A DNA stretch of 64,000 nucleotides from Aureobasidium sp. EXF-3400 (Eukaryota > Ascomycota > Dothideomycetes > Dothideales > Saccotheciaceae). Positions 32,195 to 43,253 of this stretch are shown here, piece by piece (the stretch's first letter is position 1; every line of letters begins with the position of its first letter). Where the stretch lies: positions 1-64,000 of the forward strand of contig SWBL01000248.1 of assembly GCA_024195585.1 (NCBI GenBank). The letters run 5' to 3'. A program made the translations under genes and the position numbers. The notes beneath the pieces were generated by a model that saw nothing but the letters and a program-made list of their open reading frames with translations, was not told the origin of the DNA and did no database searches.

Positions 32195-33250
32195 CTACTG
32201 CTGCTGCTTCTTCTGAGCGGCGGGACCCATGTCCTTGCTGAATGCCATGTACGAGACCTCAAGGTTTGCGATGGCGCTGATTCCAACGTAGAGGATTGAG
32301 AAGAGGAGGATGCTAACGACGCCACCCATGAAGATTCCTGCAGCAGAAGGTTAGCTCGATTTTCTACAAGACAATGACTGAGGCAGCAAGACTTACCAGG
32401 TGAGAGGAACTGGTACTTCTCAAACAAGGGCAAGTCGGCTTGAGGGTTTGAAGCATTGCTAGCGCGGACAATGTGGGTGTTGAGGTCACGCTTCAAGTCG
32501 GTGTGCATGTTTGATGGGTATGGCTCGTCCATCTCATATTGTTCAGGGTGCTGAGGCTTGAAAGCAGGGAACAGGTTGGGCAGAGTGGCGTAGAGGACGG
32601 TGTAGGAGTCCAGGGTTGCGAGGAGCGAGTTGAGGTACGAGTCAGCTTGAAGCAAAGCAGATTCACGATCGTCATTGACGGTAGGCAGGCTGGGGAAGCG
32701 AACGTGGATGGCGTCGTATGCTTTGGTAGGAATCTCTCCATCTGTCTTGCGATCAGTATTTGTGCCTTTGTGCTGATGGTGAGGAAGACATACTCTCGCC
32801 ATCCAGTAGCAGAGTGGACTTGGTGTGGCATTCGCGGGTGATGGAAGCTACCAGAGCCATACCATCGACATCTCCCACAACGTTCTTAGCGGCAAAGATA
32901 GACTTGACATTGTCGTCCTTGCCTGACAGGCGGCGGCGCAGATGCGGTGTGGATTTCGAGACGGTCAGGTCGTTGGTGGAAATGCCAGGCTGCGACACAA
33001 CAACGTATGTGTTGGATGGACAGCCCTTAAGTTGGTGTTCAACGCTTTCTTGCAGGCTCTGCGCGCTGATGACATTCACGTTGACGTCTTTGGCGTCCAA
33101 TCTATATCTATCAGCATGCGTTCATGGTAAGTTGGTGGCTGCCGGTCAATCTTACTGGCCAGTCGAATAGAGAATAAAAGGCGAAGCATCCTTGAAAGCG
33201 TTTGCAGTTTGCAGAGCCAGAGCGGCCGCACTCAAGTACCTCAGCAGCAT
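32195..33250 (-). CDS. BIG1: BIG1 family ER protein for cell-wall beta-1,6-glucan
   Basis: Type I ER membrane protein needed for beta-1,6-glucan assembly in yeast and related to the V-ATPase accessory Ac45 family. Four exons, 33156-33250, 32792-33099, 32397-32741 and 32195-32337, yield 296 aa. An N-terminal signal sequence (MLLRYLSAAALALQTANAF) precedes the hallmark FKDASPFILYSTGQ. The lumenal domain includes GCPSNTYVVVSQPGIS and MDEPYPSNMHTDLKRDLN. One transmembrane helix (MGGVVSILLFSILYVGISAI) lies near the C-terminus, followed by a short tail ending AAQKKQQQ. Intron phases are consistent at each junction (GQ-LDAK, GE-NGEIP, SP-GIFMGG). Convergent with RPS25. Confidence 0.85.
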
Positions 33251-34149
33251 GGTGATATTCGTGGTTGGAGTCTATTCCAGCTTGTCGCGTTCGCCCTCGA
33301 CCTTCTGACGTTGTTGCTGGATGCACGCACGGATCCCGCCTCACCCGCGGCAGATGCCGTGCCTGCCTCAGGCACTCTTCCAAACCAGAAGAGCAGCCAT
33401 AAAATAGAAACATGTAGAGACATGGTTTTCTCCGTGGACACTTCTTTCTTCTAGTAAAATCATTGTGCAATTATACAACTGCAACTCTGGTTGTAAGTCA
33501 CCTCAAGAGGAGCAAGAGTGGAGCATGCAAGGGATATACACCAAAAAGACGCAAAAAGAAAGGCCTCAACCCGGGATTGAACCGGGGACCTCCTGCAATT
33601 TAGATAAACCCAAAGCAGGAATCATACCGCTAGACCATTAAGGCTTTTTGTATGAAAGACAGTGTTTTCTGACGCAACAACAGTCTTGCTCTGGAAAGCA
33701 CCTCCCTCATGCAATAATTCTCGAGCTTGTTGTCAAGCTCTCAGTCGCATTGCACTCGACAAAGATAATCCCACAAGATGGTGCTGTGAACATGCTGTCT
33801 TCTCTTCAGACAACAAGATGTTTTTGCAGCCCACCGACATTGGACGAAGCATCATATGTCAAATGTACCGCAGTGTGCAAGAACAAGAATTGAACAAAAC
33901 GAAGAAAAGTTTTTGTGAAAGGTTAACCTGGTTGATCTTCGTCACGGCTCGGAACGATTCGGCGTGTGCATCAGATGTTCGCAACATCCAGCAGCCTTTC
34001 GATAGCATCGGTAGCCATCATCGCTATCAAGACTGGCTTTGGACTGCAACAATTTCATCACCTCCAGTGTTCTAGAAGAACCGCGACATCCAGATTGATC
34101 TGCAGCTCTATGGTGAACCTGTTTCTAATCCAAGCGACGTTGGAATTGG
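33251..34149. other. Intergenic region containing tRNA-Pro
   Basis: About 0.9 kb between BIG1 and the dehydrogenase. Apart from the tRNA gene annotated within it, I see only short unsupported ORFs. Confidence 0.4.
33562..33644 (-). tRNA. tRNA-Pro(UGG) with 11-nt intron
   Basis: All arms fold. The acceptor stem GCCTTAA pairs with TTGAGGC over seven pairs including one G-T; the D arm begins GGTCTAGCGG; the anticodon stem CCTGC/GCAGG encloses the loop TTTGGGT with anticodon TGG; the T arm is CCCGGTTCAATCCCGGG-like. The discriminator base is C, as in fungal tRNA-Pro. An 11-nt intron (33598-33608) sits at the canonical position one base 3' of the anticodon. A TTTCTTTTT run immediately downstream is a good Pol III terminator. 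Confidence 0.93.
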
Positions 34150-35329
34150 TCAATCTTGTACGCCACGAATGAGTGTCTTGATCCCCTCGCCCCTGCCTAC
34201 ACTCTCCCAAGCATCTGGCGCCTCCTCAAACGGAACAGTCCCCGTTATCAATTTCTTGACATCAATCTTGCCATCCCTCAAAAAGCCAATAGCCAACTCA
34301 AAATCACCAGGTCCATATCTGAAGCATCCTTTAACTACTGCCTCTTTCTCACCAAGTTTCGTCATTGGTACCAGAATATTCGGCTTTCCACAACCCGTCT
34401 GCACATATGTGCCACCGGATGCCAGTACATGGATGCCCATCTGAATACATGGCTCGGCACCTGAAGCCTCGACAACAATGTCAGCTCCGCGATCGAGATG
34501 GAAGCGCTCGATAATTGCTGCAGCATTGGTCGCTCCATCAGCTTTCGCATCTGGCGTAAAGACACCAGTAGCAGCAAACTCTTCGACGAACTTTAGTCGT
34601 GGCGCATTCATGTCCACTGAGATGACTTCTGCAGCACCGAATTGTTGAGCCACAGCAGCACACAAGATGCCTACTGGACCCGCTCCAAACACCACGACTC
34701 TGTGTCCAGGTTTGATATCTGCCAACCTGATTGAATGCACAGCGACAGATAACGGTTCCACAAGCACACCCTCCTCCAAGCTAACGTTTGCTGGTAGTTT
34801 GTAAACAAAAGCCTCTGTAAGTTTGTAGTAAGCACACAAGCATCCATGGGTAGCAGGGCCAGGACCAGGGGAAGCAGCAAATGCCATATCAGGACAAAGA
34901 TTGTAGCGGCCGGACTTGCATGACTTGCAGCGAGAGCAGGGGAGGCCGGGCTCGATGCAGACGTTATCGTTGGCTGAAAGAGTGGTCACCGCAGAGCCAA
35001 TGCTGTGGACAGTACCAGAGGCTTCGTGACCCATTGTCAAGGGGTTGGTGGGAGAGACTTTAAGCCCTACCCCGCCGTGGTGCCAGAAGTGGACCTAGGT
35101 GATAGACGTCAGTCTATAATCTTTTAGCAGTACCAGTCCATAGTCCACCCATCGTGCCTCTTGCTTTCTGCTCGTCGCAAAGACTTACATCGCTGCCACA
35201 GACACCAACATAAGCGATCCTTATGACCACATCGTGAGGATCTGTTATAGTAGGCACTTCTCGATTTTTAAATCTAGCATCATGAGGATCGTAAAGAAGA
35301 CACGAAAGATTGAATGTCTGAGCGGCCAT
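34150..35329 (-). CDS. Zinc-dependent polyol dehydrogenase (xylitol/sorbitol type)
   Basis: Medium-chain dehydrogenase oxidising a polyol to a ketose with NAD+. Exons 35189-35329 and 34150-35094 (94-nt intron, GTAAGT...CCTAG) give 361 aa; the join reads GVCGSD-VHFWHHGG. Catalytic zinc ligands are Cys44 (GVCGSD) and the His-Glu of MGHEASG. The structural-zinc loop is intact with four Cys (PGLPCSRCKSCKSGRYNLCP). The Rossmann motif is VVVFGAGPVGILC. The segments KLPANVSLEEGVLVEPLSVA and HSIRLADIKPGHR are typical of fungal D-xylulose reductase, sorbitol dehydrogenase and L-arabinitol dehydrogenase; sequence by eye does not separate these. It lies about 390 bp downstream of a sugar transporter on the same strand, suggesting a sugar/polyol utilisation pair. 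Confidence 0.87.
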
Positions 35330-35720
35330 CGTGTATACCTTTACAGATCAGTAGAAGGCCAGAATTGCAGTCAAAATCAAAGCTATCCACAGCTACCTAG
35401 GTGCGGGGCGTGTGATAAGGCAATGGAGAGTAATTGAGGATTAAAGTTACAGGTGTACAGGCCACCTCGGACCACAGTCAGCCGATAGTACCTTTGTAGC
35501 TATGCTTATGATCGGGACACATTACACCAAGCTATTACCACATACTCGATACTTAACATGAAGAGATAAGGACAAGAAGTGAAGTCGAGAAAAAACATAT
35601 GTTCGTGAGTGTTTCGTAACACAAGGTATATATAATTCATAGCATGAAAGAGGCTTTCAATAAACAGCTTGTTGACTTCTGTAAAACCAGAACTGACCAA
35701 CTCCACAATGTTATTCTGCT

Positions 35721-37430
35721 TTAAACGACGCGCTCGATGACCTGGACATTGGCCTTCTTCTCGTCGAGTATCTCGGCCTCGTACTGATCGCTGATATCGG
35801 CTTCCTTCGCACCGTAGCGACCAATCTTGTACCAGGGAAGCTCGAACAGCTTGTCGATACCCTCGAGAGATCTGCCCGAAGTCTCGGGAATGGTGAACCA
35901 AGCCCAAACACCACCGATGATGGTGATGGCAGTGAAGAGCCAGAAGGTACCGGCAGGGCCGAGACCGCCTTCGCTGTGGTCGAGGAGCATAAGAGGGACG
36001 GCGCGCGAGTTGCCGTACTGGTTGACGAAGTGGAAGCACATGACCAGCGAGGAGGAGATGGCTCTGATGCGCAGCGGATAGATCTCAGCGTTAAGGAGAT
36101 ATTGCATGCTGTTCCAGCCCATGGCCCACCCAAAACCTGAGAGGTAGATCATGACAATAGCAACAGTAGAAGCTGATTTCTGACTCTTGGAGAATTCGAA
36201 ACCCTTCTCTTCAATGCCAGGAACAACGGTAAGGAAGGCAGCAACGTAAGCCATAGAGATGGCCTGGCAGGCGATACCAATGCTGAGGGAACGCTTGCGA
36301 CCGATCCAGTCGACCAAGAAGAGAGCACAGGCAATAGCAGCGACAAACTTGACAACACCGAAGATGGCAGTGGCGAACAGCTTCTCGTTCTGGCCTTTGG
36401 TGCCAAGAAGAGCGAAAAAGTCGGGAGCGTAAATTGTTATGCTTTGGGCGCCCGACCATTGCGACACTAAGAAAAACAGTCAGTAGTTATTCGGCAGCGA
36501 CAACTCCAAAAACTCACATAGCTGACTACCAAGGCCAATGTAAAGTCTATATGCGTTGTTCGGCATAAAGAACATCTCTTTAATATAACCCACAGCACCT
36601 TGGCCCAGAGTAGCTTCCTGTTCCTCGTGAAGTTGGTGCTCGATATCAGCGATTTCGCCCTGTACAACCTCGTGGTCGATAGGTAGCCCACGGACACGAG
36701 CCAAGTTGGCTACTGCATGCTCGCGATTGCCGGCCTTGATTAGGTAACGGGGTGACTCGTAGTTGAAGAACGAGAGGATGAAGATGATGCCGGCGAACAT
36801 CAAGTGGATTGAAGTAGGAACCTCCCATGAGTTGGGTGAGGTCTTGCTGATGTGAAGAGAGCTGCCCCAAGAAGCGAAGTAGGCAAGCATAATACCGATG
36901 TAGACGGAACCAGAGAAAACGCATGTGCAGAGGCCTCGCACAGACTTGGGTGCTATTTCTGAGATGTAGACAGGGGCAATGACAGTAGTCTGGCCAATAC
37001 CCAGACCGGCGATGAAACGACCAGCGTAGACCTGGCCAAGACGACCTCCACCAACAGTACTAGTCATGAAGATCACGATACCGAGAATCCACACGAGACA
37101 GAGCTGGCGAGTGGCCCAAAGACGACCGATACGGTCAGCAAGGACGAATGCCAGGAGCGCGCCTCCGACTGAGCCAATCTGTACCATGGCGGAAACGTTG
37201 GCCTTGACCTGGGCAAGGTCTACGGTGTCGAGCTTGTTGAGACCAAGAGCATGTTGGAAGTGCTTGGTAGCGAAGGTACCCGAGATCAAACCCTCATCGA
37301 TACCACGGGCAGCACCCATGATACCAAAAGAGAGAACGGCGAACCATAGCTTCCAGTTCAAGACCTCTGGAGGTTCATTTCCGTTCTTCTTGAACGTGAA
37401 GATGTTGACTGGCTTGCCTCCAGCACCCAT
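35721..37430 (-). CDS. MFS sugar/polyol transporter
   Basis: Twelve-helix major facilitator of the sugar porter family. Exons 36518-37430 and 35721-36466 (51-nt intron, GTGAGT...CTTAG) give 552 aa; the join reads LGSQL-LSQWSGAQSI. Family signatures: the loop motif DRIGRLWATR after TM2, GRFIAGLGIGQTTVIAPVY in TM4, YESPRYLIKAGN before the central loop, DWIGRKRSLS after TM8, EIYPLRIRA and PETSGRSLEGIDKLFE after TM12. The N-terminal GAARGIDEGLISGTF is typical of fungal monosaccharide/quinate-type permeases. Substrate is unassigned; the downstream polyol dehydrogenase suggests a pentose, polyol or related sugar. CreA-type motifs cluster about 220 bp upstream. Confidence 0.88.
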
Positions 37431-39358
37431 ATTGACGAGTTGAGTGGATATAAGAGCAGAAGAGGAAGAAAGGTAATGGGAGGAGTAGGATGGTGGAGGA
37501 TTGGTAGCAGGGCTTGCCTTGCTTTATACCACTCAGCCTCTGTGCCTCCAGCGTGTCCCCTTGTCATTCCATTCTCTGTCGAATGGCGAACGGTCTGACC
37601 GTTCCAGGCGCACTCCACAGCCCGAATCGATTGATCTGGAGAAAAACTATCCCCAGACCCCAGCAGCGTGGGGTGTGTAGCCGATCCGCTGTATATGCCA
37701 AGGAGAACGTGGGGAATCGCCAAGGGTCGTGGCGTTCGGTGGTGTGCCTGTTTGTTTCGGTAGGATCATTCTAGCTTTCGGTGGTGACCGGCTGCAAATA
37801 TGCAGCGTCCGCTGACCGGAGAGAAGCCCATGGGTCCGTATTGATATTGTGTATCCGTAGATTTTCGTCCAACTTAGGGCTTTGTATTGTTGAGACCTTG
37901 GCACAGCACAATACTGTTCCGATCTGGAGTCATCGACCGCTGCATTAGTATATCCAGCCAAGCGATATTCCATGATTTTCTTCTTTCTGGGGCATGTCTA
38001 TCAATGCGGAGAACCCGGGGATATTGTGGGTCTCTGGCTCTCAGACCGGGTCCGAGGGTCTGTGCATTAACCGAACGAAACGTGCTTCAATATCTTTTAC
38101 CCAATGTGTGTGCTTCTTCAGTCGTGTCATGGCACAACAAACATAGCTTTGGCCTTTCACAATGATCCCAAGATTAGCATAGTGAGCCAGTGGTAGACTG
38201 ATCAGGTACAGACGGTGGTCCAGAGCAAGGGAAGTCCATGTGTTGGTAGTCAGTCTGTTGGCACGCAGTGGGCTGCAAAGTGGAGATTCCGAACAGGAGT
38301 ACCTTGGCAGGCGGTTGGGCTCTTTCCCGACCGGGCGGTGTTACAACATCGGCATGCCGAACACTAAAAGGAGATTCGTCAAGCGATACGCTGTCTCCAT
38401 GCGCTTCGCAGAGCTTTGAGCTAGCAAGATCTGGCCAGATCACTGCTTCTTACTCGTGTTAGAGATGCTAGAATGTGACATCGTCTGAGTCAATGGCACA
38501 CTCCAAACACTCTCATGATTCTGGTTAGCTGGTAGAATGGGCATGTGGCCAGCCGGCAAAAGACGGTCATCAGATGAGGTCCTACGCCACATTTCTTGGT
38601 ATCGGTAAGCAATTTTGCAGCAGGATTGGCTCCGCTCCTTGGCGAAAAGAAGATGGTTGAACGTCCAACCGCGCTGGAGTAGAGCCCTCAGAAGCTCGCG
38701 AAGGCTTTCTTGGCCTGCTTGCTCCTTTTGACTTTGGCTTGTGAGATACTTCGATACTTCGGGCGTTTGCGGAATCTTGAAAAAAGCAATTGATATCTCA
38801 TATTCTATACGTTTGCGATGGTTGAAACCTGTATATAGAGACGTGCTCCATATGGTGTCTGAAGGATTGAGAGGTTGTGGGGTATTCCGCGCGCTTAACA
38901 TATAAGCGCCTTTTTACGACTTGCAAACGAGTCCTAGCCTCATTCGCAGATCCCAGTCGCGAGCAAAGACCCACAGTCATTCACTCAATAGCGTGACATT
39001 GACGTGCCAAACCGCGCCGGTAGAGAAGATGTATGGTTACGGTCTCTCCCGAATGAAGGCGGGGTTACTGGGGTAGACGCAACGATTGAGCAACTCGTGT
39101 CGGATTCCACATCGAAAGAAGCATCGCCCTAGAGACGCAACGATTCATGTAAGTGGGGGCCCAGAGGGCAGAGGAGATCCCAGAATGCGCCTCAGCCGTA
39201 GGGACGTTATGTACCATGTAGCATTCGGCGCTTGAGTCTTGGAAGGTGGAGCGGAAACCTTTGTCCTTGTTCGGAAAGCTCGCCACGGAACAAAACAAGT
39301 ATTGGCCAGGGTTTGCTTGGTGCTGAAACCAGGAGCTGATGAATATGGGTCATGTAGA
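37431..39358. other. 1.9 kb intergenic region upstream of the sugar transporter
   Basis: Contains the transporter promoter, the 3' side of TIP41 and several unsupported ORFs, the largest 153 codons on the minus strand (38440-38901). No tRNA or repeat. A TGAGCCAGTGGTAG string near 38181 resembles a Pol III A box but has no B box partner. Confidence 0.4.
37651..37673 (-). promoter_or_regulatory. Cluster of CreA-type (SYGGRG) sites
   Basis: Three matches to the fungal carbon-catabolite repressor site SYGGRG lie within 23 bp: CCCCAG at 37651-37656 and 37658-37663 (CTGGGG on the minus strand) and GTGGGG at 37668-37673 on the plus strand. They sit about 220 bp upstream of the sugar-transporter start codon. 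Closely spaced SYGGRG pairs are the arrangement known to bind CreA. Two further matches occur at 37987-37992 and 38015-38020. Binding is inferred, not shown. Confidence 0.5.
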
Positions 39359-40245
39359 TCAAGGAATGATGACCTTGTCCATAGTGTCCTCAACAGTCCG
39401 CAAAAGAGGGGCAATGCGATTGGCATCACGCAAGACTTCAGGGATGTTTTCTCTGTGCATCTGCAGCTTGGATTGGACAACATCGTAGGATTCCTCCTTG
39501 GCTGTGTACTGTCGGATTACGGTCTTGGAAGCCAACTCGATGTAGATTCTTGTGTCTCTGACACGTACAATGACACCGTCAAGACGCAGGAAGAACCTAC
39601 ACAAGAGTAGAAGACGTTCGGCCATGACACGGATTTTGCAGCTGAAGATTGCGATACCGTTATCAGCCAACTCGTCTTCGTAGAAGATGACATCGTCGTA
39701 GAAAAGTATAGGGTCCGGACGAGAAAGGAGATCGGTTCTGATGGGATCTTTGGACTGGTCAGTTGGCTGCCAGACGACAGCAGCATTTGGGCTGCGAGTG
39801 CGGCCTTTGAAGTCTGTGCTGTATGACCAATCAAATGGTTTGACGACTTCCTTGATGCCTTCGTGATGATGTTGACTGAAGAGTTCAGACGATGTCAGCA
39901 TTCTTGGACGTTGACACGACCACAGAAGTCAGGCAGCACATACCGATCTCTCTGCCACTCTTTAGAATATGCGACCTGCAACATGCCATCGGCAGTCTTG
40001 GAAACGCGGTCAAGAGCATCGAAAGCGTTGAAGTCGATGGCCCAGCCAGAAGGCACATGCTCGATAGCAACCAGATTGTCACCAAAGATCATCTCAGGTA
40101 CAGGAATACCGAGCTTTTCGTTCATGGCATCTATGGGACCAGCCTTGAGGATAGGTCTCTTGCGCGTACTGATTCTCCATTGCTTGTTGCGCGAAACAAT
40201 AGTGTCGACACCCTGAGGGTCTAACTGCTCTCCGTTGGAAGCCAT
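39359..40245 (-). CDS. TIP41: Tip41/TIPRL-like PP2A pathway regulator
   Basis: Tip41 interacts with Tap42/PP2A-like phosphatases and acts in TOR signalling. Exons 39944-40245 and 39359-39875 (68-nt intron, GTATGT...TTCAG) give 272 aa; the junction reads EWQRDR-QHHHEGIKEVVKPFD. Family core: SKxPIL-type start (TRKRPILKAGPIDAMNEKLG), IPVPEMIFGDNLVAIEH, SGWAIDFNAFDALDRV, FDWSYSTDFKG, DPILFYDDVIFYEDELADNG and the C-terminal FFLRLDGVIVRVRDTRIYIE. Start chosen at the first in-frame ATG (40243-40245). The frame is open for at least 40 codons upstream without ATG, and an ATG at about 40410 in another frame could join through a small intron, so the N-terminus may be longer. Divergent from Aurora kinase. 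Confidence 0.9.
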
Positions 40246-40535
40246 GATATTTTGATCAGATAGATCAAGACGGAGAGCACTTTTGTTGTTGGCGTAACGA
40301 ACTGAACTAATCTGATCTGATAGAAGCTCTTGCGTGTCGAATCTCGATGCGAGTGATGCGGCCACAAGCGGCGATTGGTACGGAAGGCTTGGCGTCGGTT
40401 GCTGGGCGCCATCTTTGTTTTGTCAACAATAAACTTGATTCCTTCTGTGAAAACCACCAACCGCCCGACCTCAATTGATCCAATCTACTTACTAACCACA
40501 CAGCAAAAGACTCGATAAACACCCTGCCCACAATC
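40246..40535. promoter_or_regulatory. Divergent promoter TIP41 / Aurora kinase
   Basis: 290 bp between start codons (less if TIP41 has a longer N-terminus). Both promoters must lie here; no specific element assigned. Confidence 0.45.
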
Positions 40536-41842
40536 ATGGACGTTCAGTCACTAGAGTCCCGCTTCGAGGGCATCTCAGTCAACGACGAGAACCACGATCA
40601 AAACTCACACAAGTCAAAGGTAGGACGCCGGCGTTTGCATTCTACGAGGGTGGAAGAGCTATGGCTGACACCATACACAGGGCTCCATCTCCATCTCCAG
40701 CTTAGGTGCCGCCGCCGCAGCCAACCGATTGAAGCTCCCATTGCAGAAGTTGCCGGCCAACGCTGCGAAGAACTCGCTGTATTCTGCCAATGGCGCCAAC
40801 ACAGCTGCTACCATCGCAAAAATCACTCTTCCGTCCCAAGCAGCACAACGATCCTCCGACTCAGAGCCCCGCCGTTCGGATCCACAGACTATGCTATCGT
40901 CCATTCCTCCACAACCCTCGACACCTAGACAATTCCACCTCGGCATGTTTGAAATCGGTAAACCCCTCGGCAAGGGCAAGTTCGGAAGAGTGTACCTTGC
41001 GCGAGAACGCTCTAGTGGCTTCGTCTGCGCGCTCAAGGTCCTACACAAGATTGAGCTTCAGCAAGGAAAGGTCGAGAAACAAGTCCGCCGAGAGATTGAG
41101 ATTCAGTCGAATCTTGCTCACCCCAACATCCTTCGCCTTTTTGGCCACTTCCACGACAGCAAGCGCATCTTCCTGATTCTCGAGTTCGCCGGCAGAGGTG
41201 AGCTTTACAAGCATCTGCGTCGCGAGCAACGCTTCCCGGAGTGGAAAGCCGCCTCATATGTTGCCCAAATGTGCGCTGCTCTCAAATACCTGCATAAGAA
41301 GCACGTCATCCACCGCGACATCAAGCCTGAGAACATCCTGGTTGGCATCCACGGCGAAATCAAGATTAGTGACTTTGGCTGGTCGGTGCACGCTCCCAAC
41401 AACAGGAGAAACACCATGTGCGGAACTCTCGACTACCTCCCACCGGAGATGTTGAAGCCTGGCAAGGACGAGAATTGGTACAACGAGAAGGTCGACTTGT
41501 GGAGTTTGGGTGTCTTGACATACGAGTTCCTTGTGGGAGAAGCGCCTTTTGAGGACACTCCTTCCATGACACAAAAGCGCATTGCCCGTGGAGAAATGAC
41601 GATTCCTCCATTTGTGAGCGCTGAGGCGAAAGACTTGATCAAGAAGGTAGGCTCAATACAAGAATCCAGGTTGTATGGTCAGGTTGCTAACAGAATTGCA
41701 GTTGCTTGTTCTAGACCCGGAAAAGAGAATTCCATTACACGAGGTGGAGCAACATCCTTGGATCATCAAGCACTGTGTAAAGGGCGAGAGAGCGTACAAC
41801 AGAACCTCTGCCAGCAGCAACAAGCAACGTCCAAGCGAATGA
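40536..41842 (+). CDS. ARK1: Aurora kinase (Ipl1/Ark1)
   Basis: Catalytic subunit of the chromosomal passenger complex, correcting kinetochore attachment and driving cytokinesis. Exons 40536-40619, 40681-41646 and 41702-41842 give 396 aa; introns are 61 and 55 nt. The kinase starts near residue 118 with [20 protein letters not shown], then catalytic Lys147 (CALKVLHK), HRDIKPEN (239-246), DFG (259-261) followed by WSVHAP, and the activation loop [18 protein letters not shown] with phospho-Thr near 273. The loop and DFGWSVHAP are the Aurora signature. The third exon restores [20 protein letters not shown]; reading through the last intron would truncate the kinase C-lobe. The N-terminus (about 115 residues) is disordered. 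Standard symbols are IPL1 (budding yeast) and ark1 (fission yeast). Confidence 0.95.
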
Positions 41843-42249
41843 GATGAGGTTTTGGAGAGCATAATCACGATCAAGGGAGTTTCAAGGTAGGTTGCATTTC
41901 TCAAGAATATCCGAGGCTTCGTTTTGTTACAGGCGTTCAGGGGCATGCCTACGAGGCAAGATGCACGGACAGGAGGGGCGTTCCAAATTGCTCATAATTG
42001 CAGACGTCGGTTGTTTGCATTGTTAAGATTCTGTTAGGAGAAGAACCATTTTCCAATTTCAAAGAGACGCTTGTCTCTGTTTTACAACAACTTTCAAGTC
42101 TTGTTAACGTGACGGTACTTGATCTTGTGTCTTTGGAGAAACCATGGCTGTTTTTTGTGTTTGGGATAGAGATCAAGACTCGGGTATCAACGCAGATGCT
42201 ATGCAAAAAAGAGAGAGGAGAGGTATAGCCATAGATGGCTAGAAGCAGA
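41843..42249. other. Convergent intergenic region Aurora/ATP23
   Basis: 407 bp between two converging genes. No gene or RNA recognised. Confidence 0.4.
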
Positions 42250-43016
42250 TTACTTGTAGATCTCGTCAAATGGTCTGGTATCGTTGAAGCAACTGTCCCA
42301 AACCTCGTCAACCACACGAGCGGCATGAGCGTTGTCCTTGCAGCTTGGTCTGTTGGCGACTGACAGAGTAGCTCTTCTTCGTACACACTCTTGCAGCTGT
42401 TGTGTAATGTTCCACTGTCCGCGAGTGAAGAACTCGCGACCGAAGCGACACTCTCCTGACAGAGTCGATGCACGGATCTAAAATGATTGTTAGACGCACT
42501 CTTGTGTATGGCAGTGCAGCGAATTCAACATACCTCCATACAAGCAGCATGTCTGAGATCCAGAGGATCCAGCTTAAATCTTAGGTGATCATAGGCGTGC
42601 ACCATCTCATGCGCCATGGTATCTTCCATATGTCCTCTGTTTCTGAATTTGTTGGCGCACAACAAGATGCCGAACTCTGGGTCAAAACCACCGCTCTGTT
42701 GTGTAGTACAGCGCTTAACACGCATATTGGTTTCGTTCAGATCATGGCCAAGCAGGTTGATGTTGTGGCGCATGAACCTCACTACGGGCGAGTACTCGAG
42801 TAGCCATTTGCGATCCTTTTCAGCGCGTTTGATGTCGCGTTCCTCGTTGATTGTGTCTTTGATGTCGAAGTAAGCTTCTCTCTCTTGCGGCGTTGCGCCT
42901 CCAGTCAGAATATTGAAGAAGGTGGACCAGTTGTAGAAGTCCTGGTCTGGCGTTGGTGCAGCCGACGACTTTGCCGTTGTCGTCTCGGGTAATGAGTTTG
43001 TGTTGCTTTGCGACAT
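42250..43016 (-). CDS. ATP23: Mitochondrial inner membrane metalloprotease Atp23
   Basis: Intermembrane-space metalloprotease that processes Atp6 and assists F0 assembly. Exons 42534-43016 and 42250-42477 (56-nt intron, GTATGT...TTTAG) give 236 aa; the join reads [16 protein letters not shown]. The zinc motif HEMVH is at residues 136-140, flanked by [20 protein letters not shown]. Several Cys (KRC near 102, LLC near 120, HAAC, SGEC, QECV) agree with the Mia40-oxidised, Cys-rich IMS fold. The central [20 protein letters not shown] and C-terminal [20 protein letters not shown] match the family along its length. No classical presequence is needed for this import route. Divergent from glutamate 5-kinase. 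Confidence 0.93.
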
Positions 43017-43253
43017 GATCCTGATGTGTGGTTTGGGTATGATCGAGATGGCAGATTGTTTCTTGTCGATGGTCGCGGAGCGGAGGCCTCAGAATAGACA
43101 TGGATCGCGATTGGCCGAGCGGCCGTGACGGCAGCGATGCCGCCCCGCCTTTGTTTTCCGCCCTACAAATGATGATTCACCCGTCACCCAAGTCTATACC
43201 AGACATGTGAATCTGATCACTGCTGGTTGCTTCTGCACAGAAGAGCCTGCACC
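43017..43253. promoter_or_regulatory. Divergent promoter ATP23/PRO1 with CCAAT box
   Basis: 237 bp between start codons. An inverted CCAAT box (ATTGG at 43110-43114) in a GC-rich stretch and a nearby GTGACGG (CRE-like) are visible roughly mid-way. CCAAT elements are known for the fungal Hap complex and divergent promoters; actual use is inferred. Confidence 0.45.

Noticed and set aside
34156..34464. Plus-strand ORFs inside the polyol dehydrogenase
   Set aside because: Antisense shadows of a well-supported coding exon.
38174..38200. Pol III A-box-like string (TGAGCCAGTGGTAG)
   Set aside because: No B box at tRNA spacing and no foldable cloverleaf downstream.
38440..38901. 153-codon minus-strand ORF between the sugar transporter and TIP41
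   Set aside because: Amino-acid composition is not unreasonable, but no motif, splice partner or codon evidence supports it; left as an unproven possibility.
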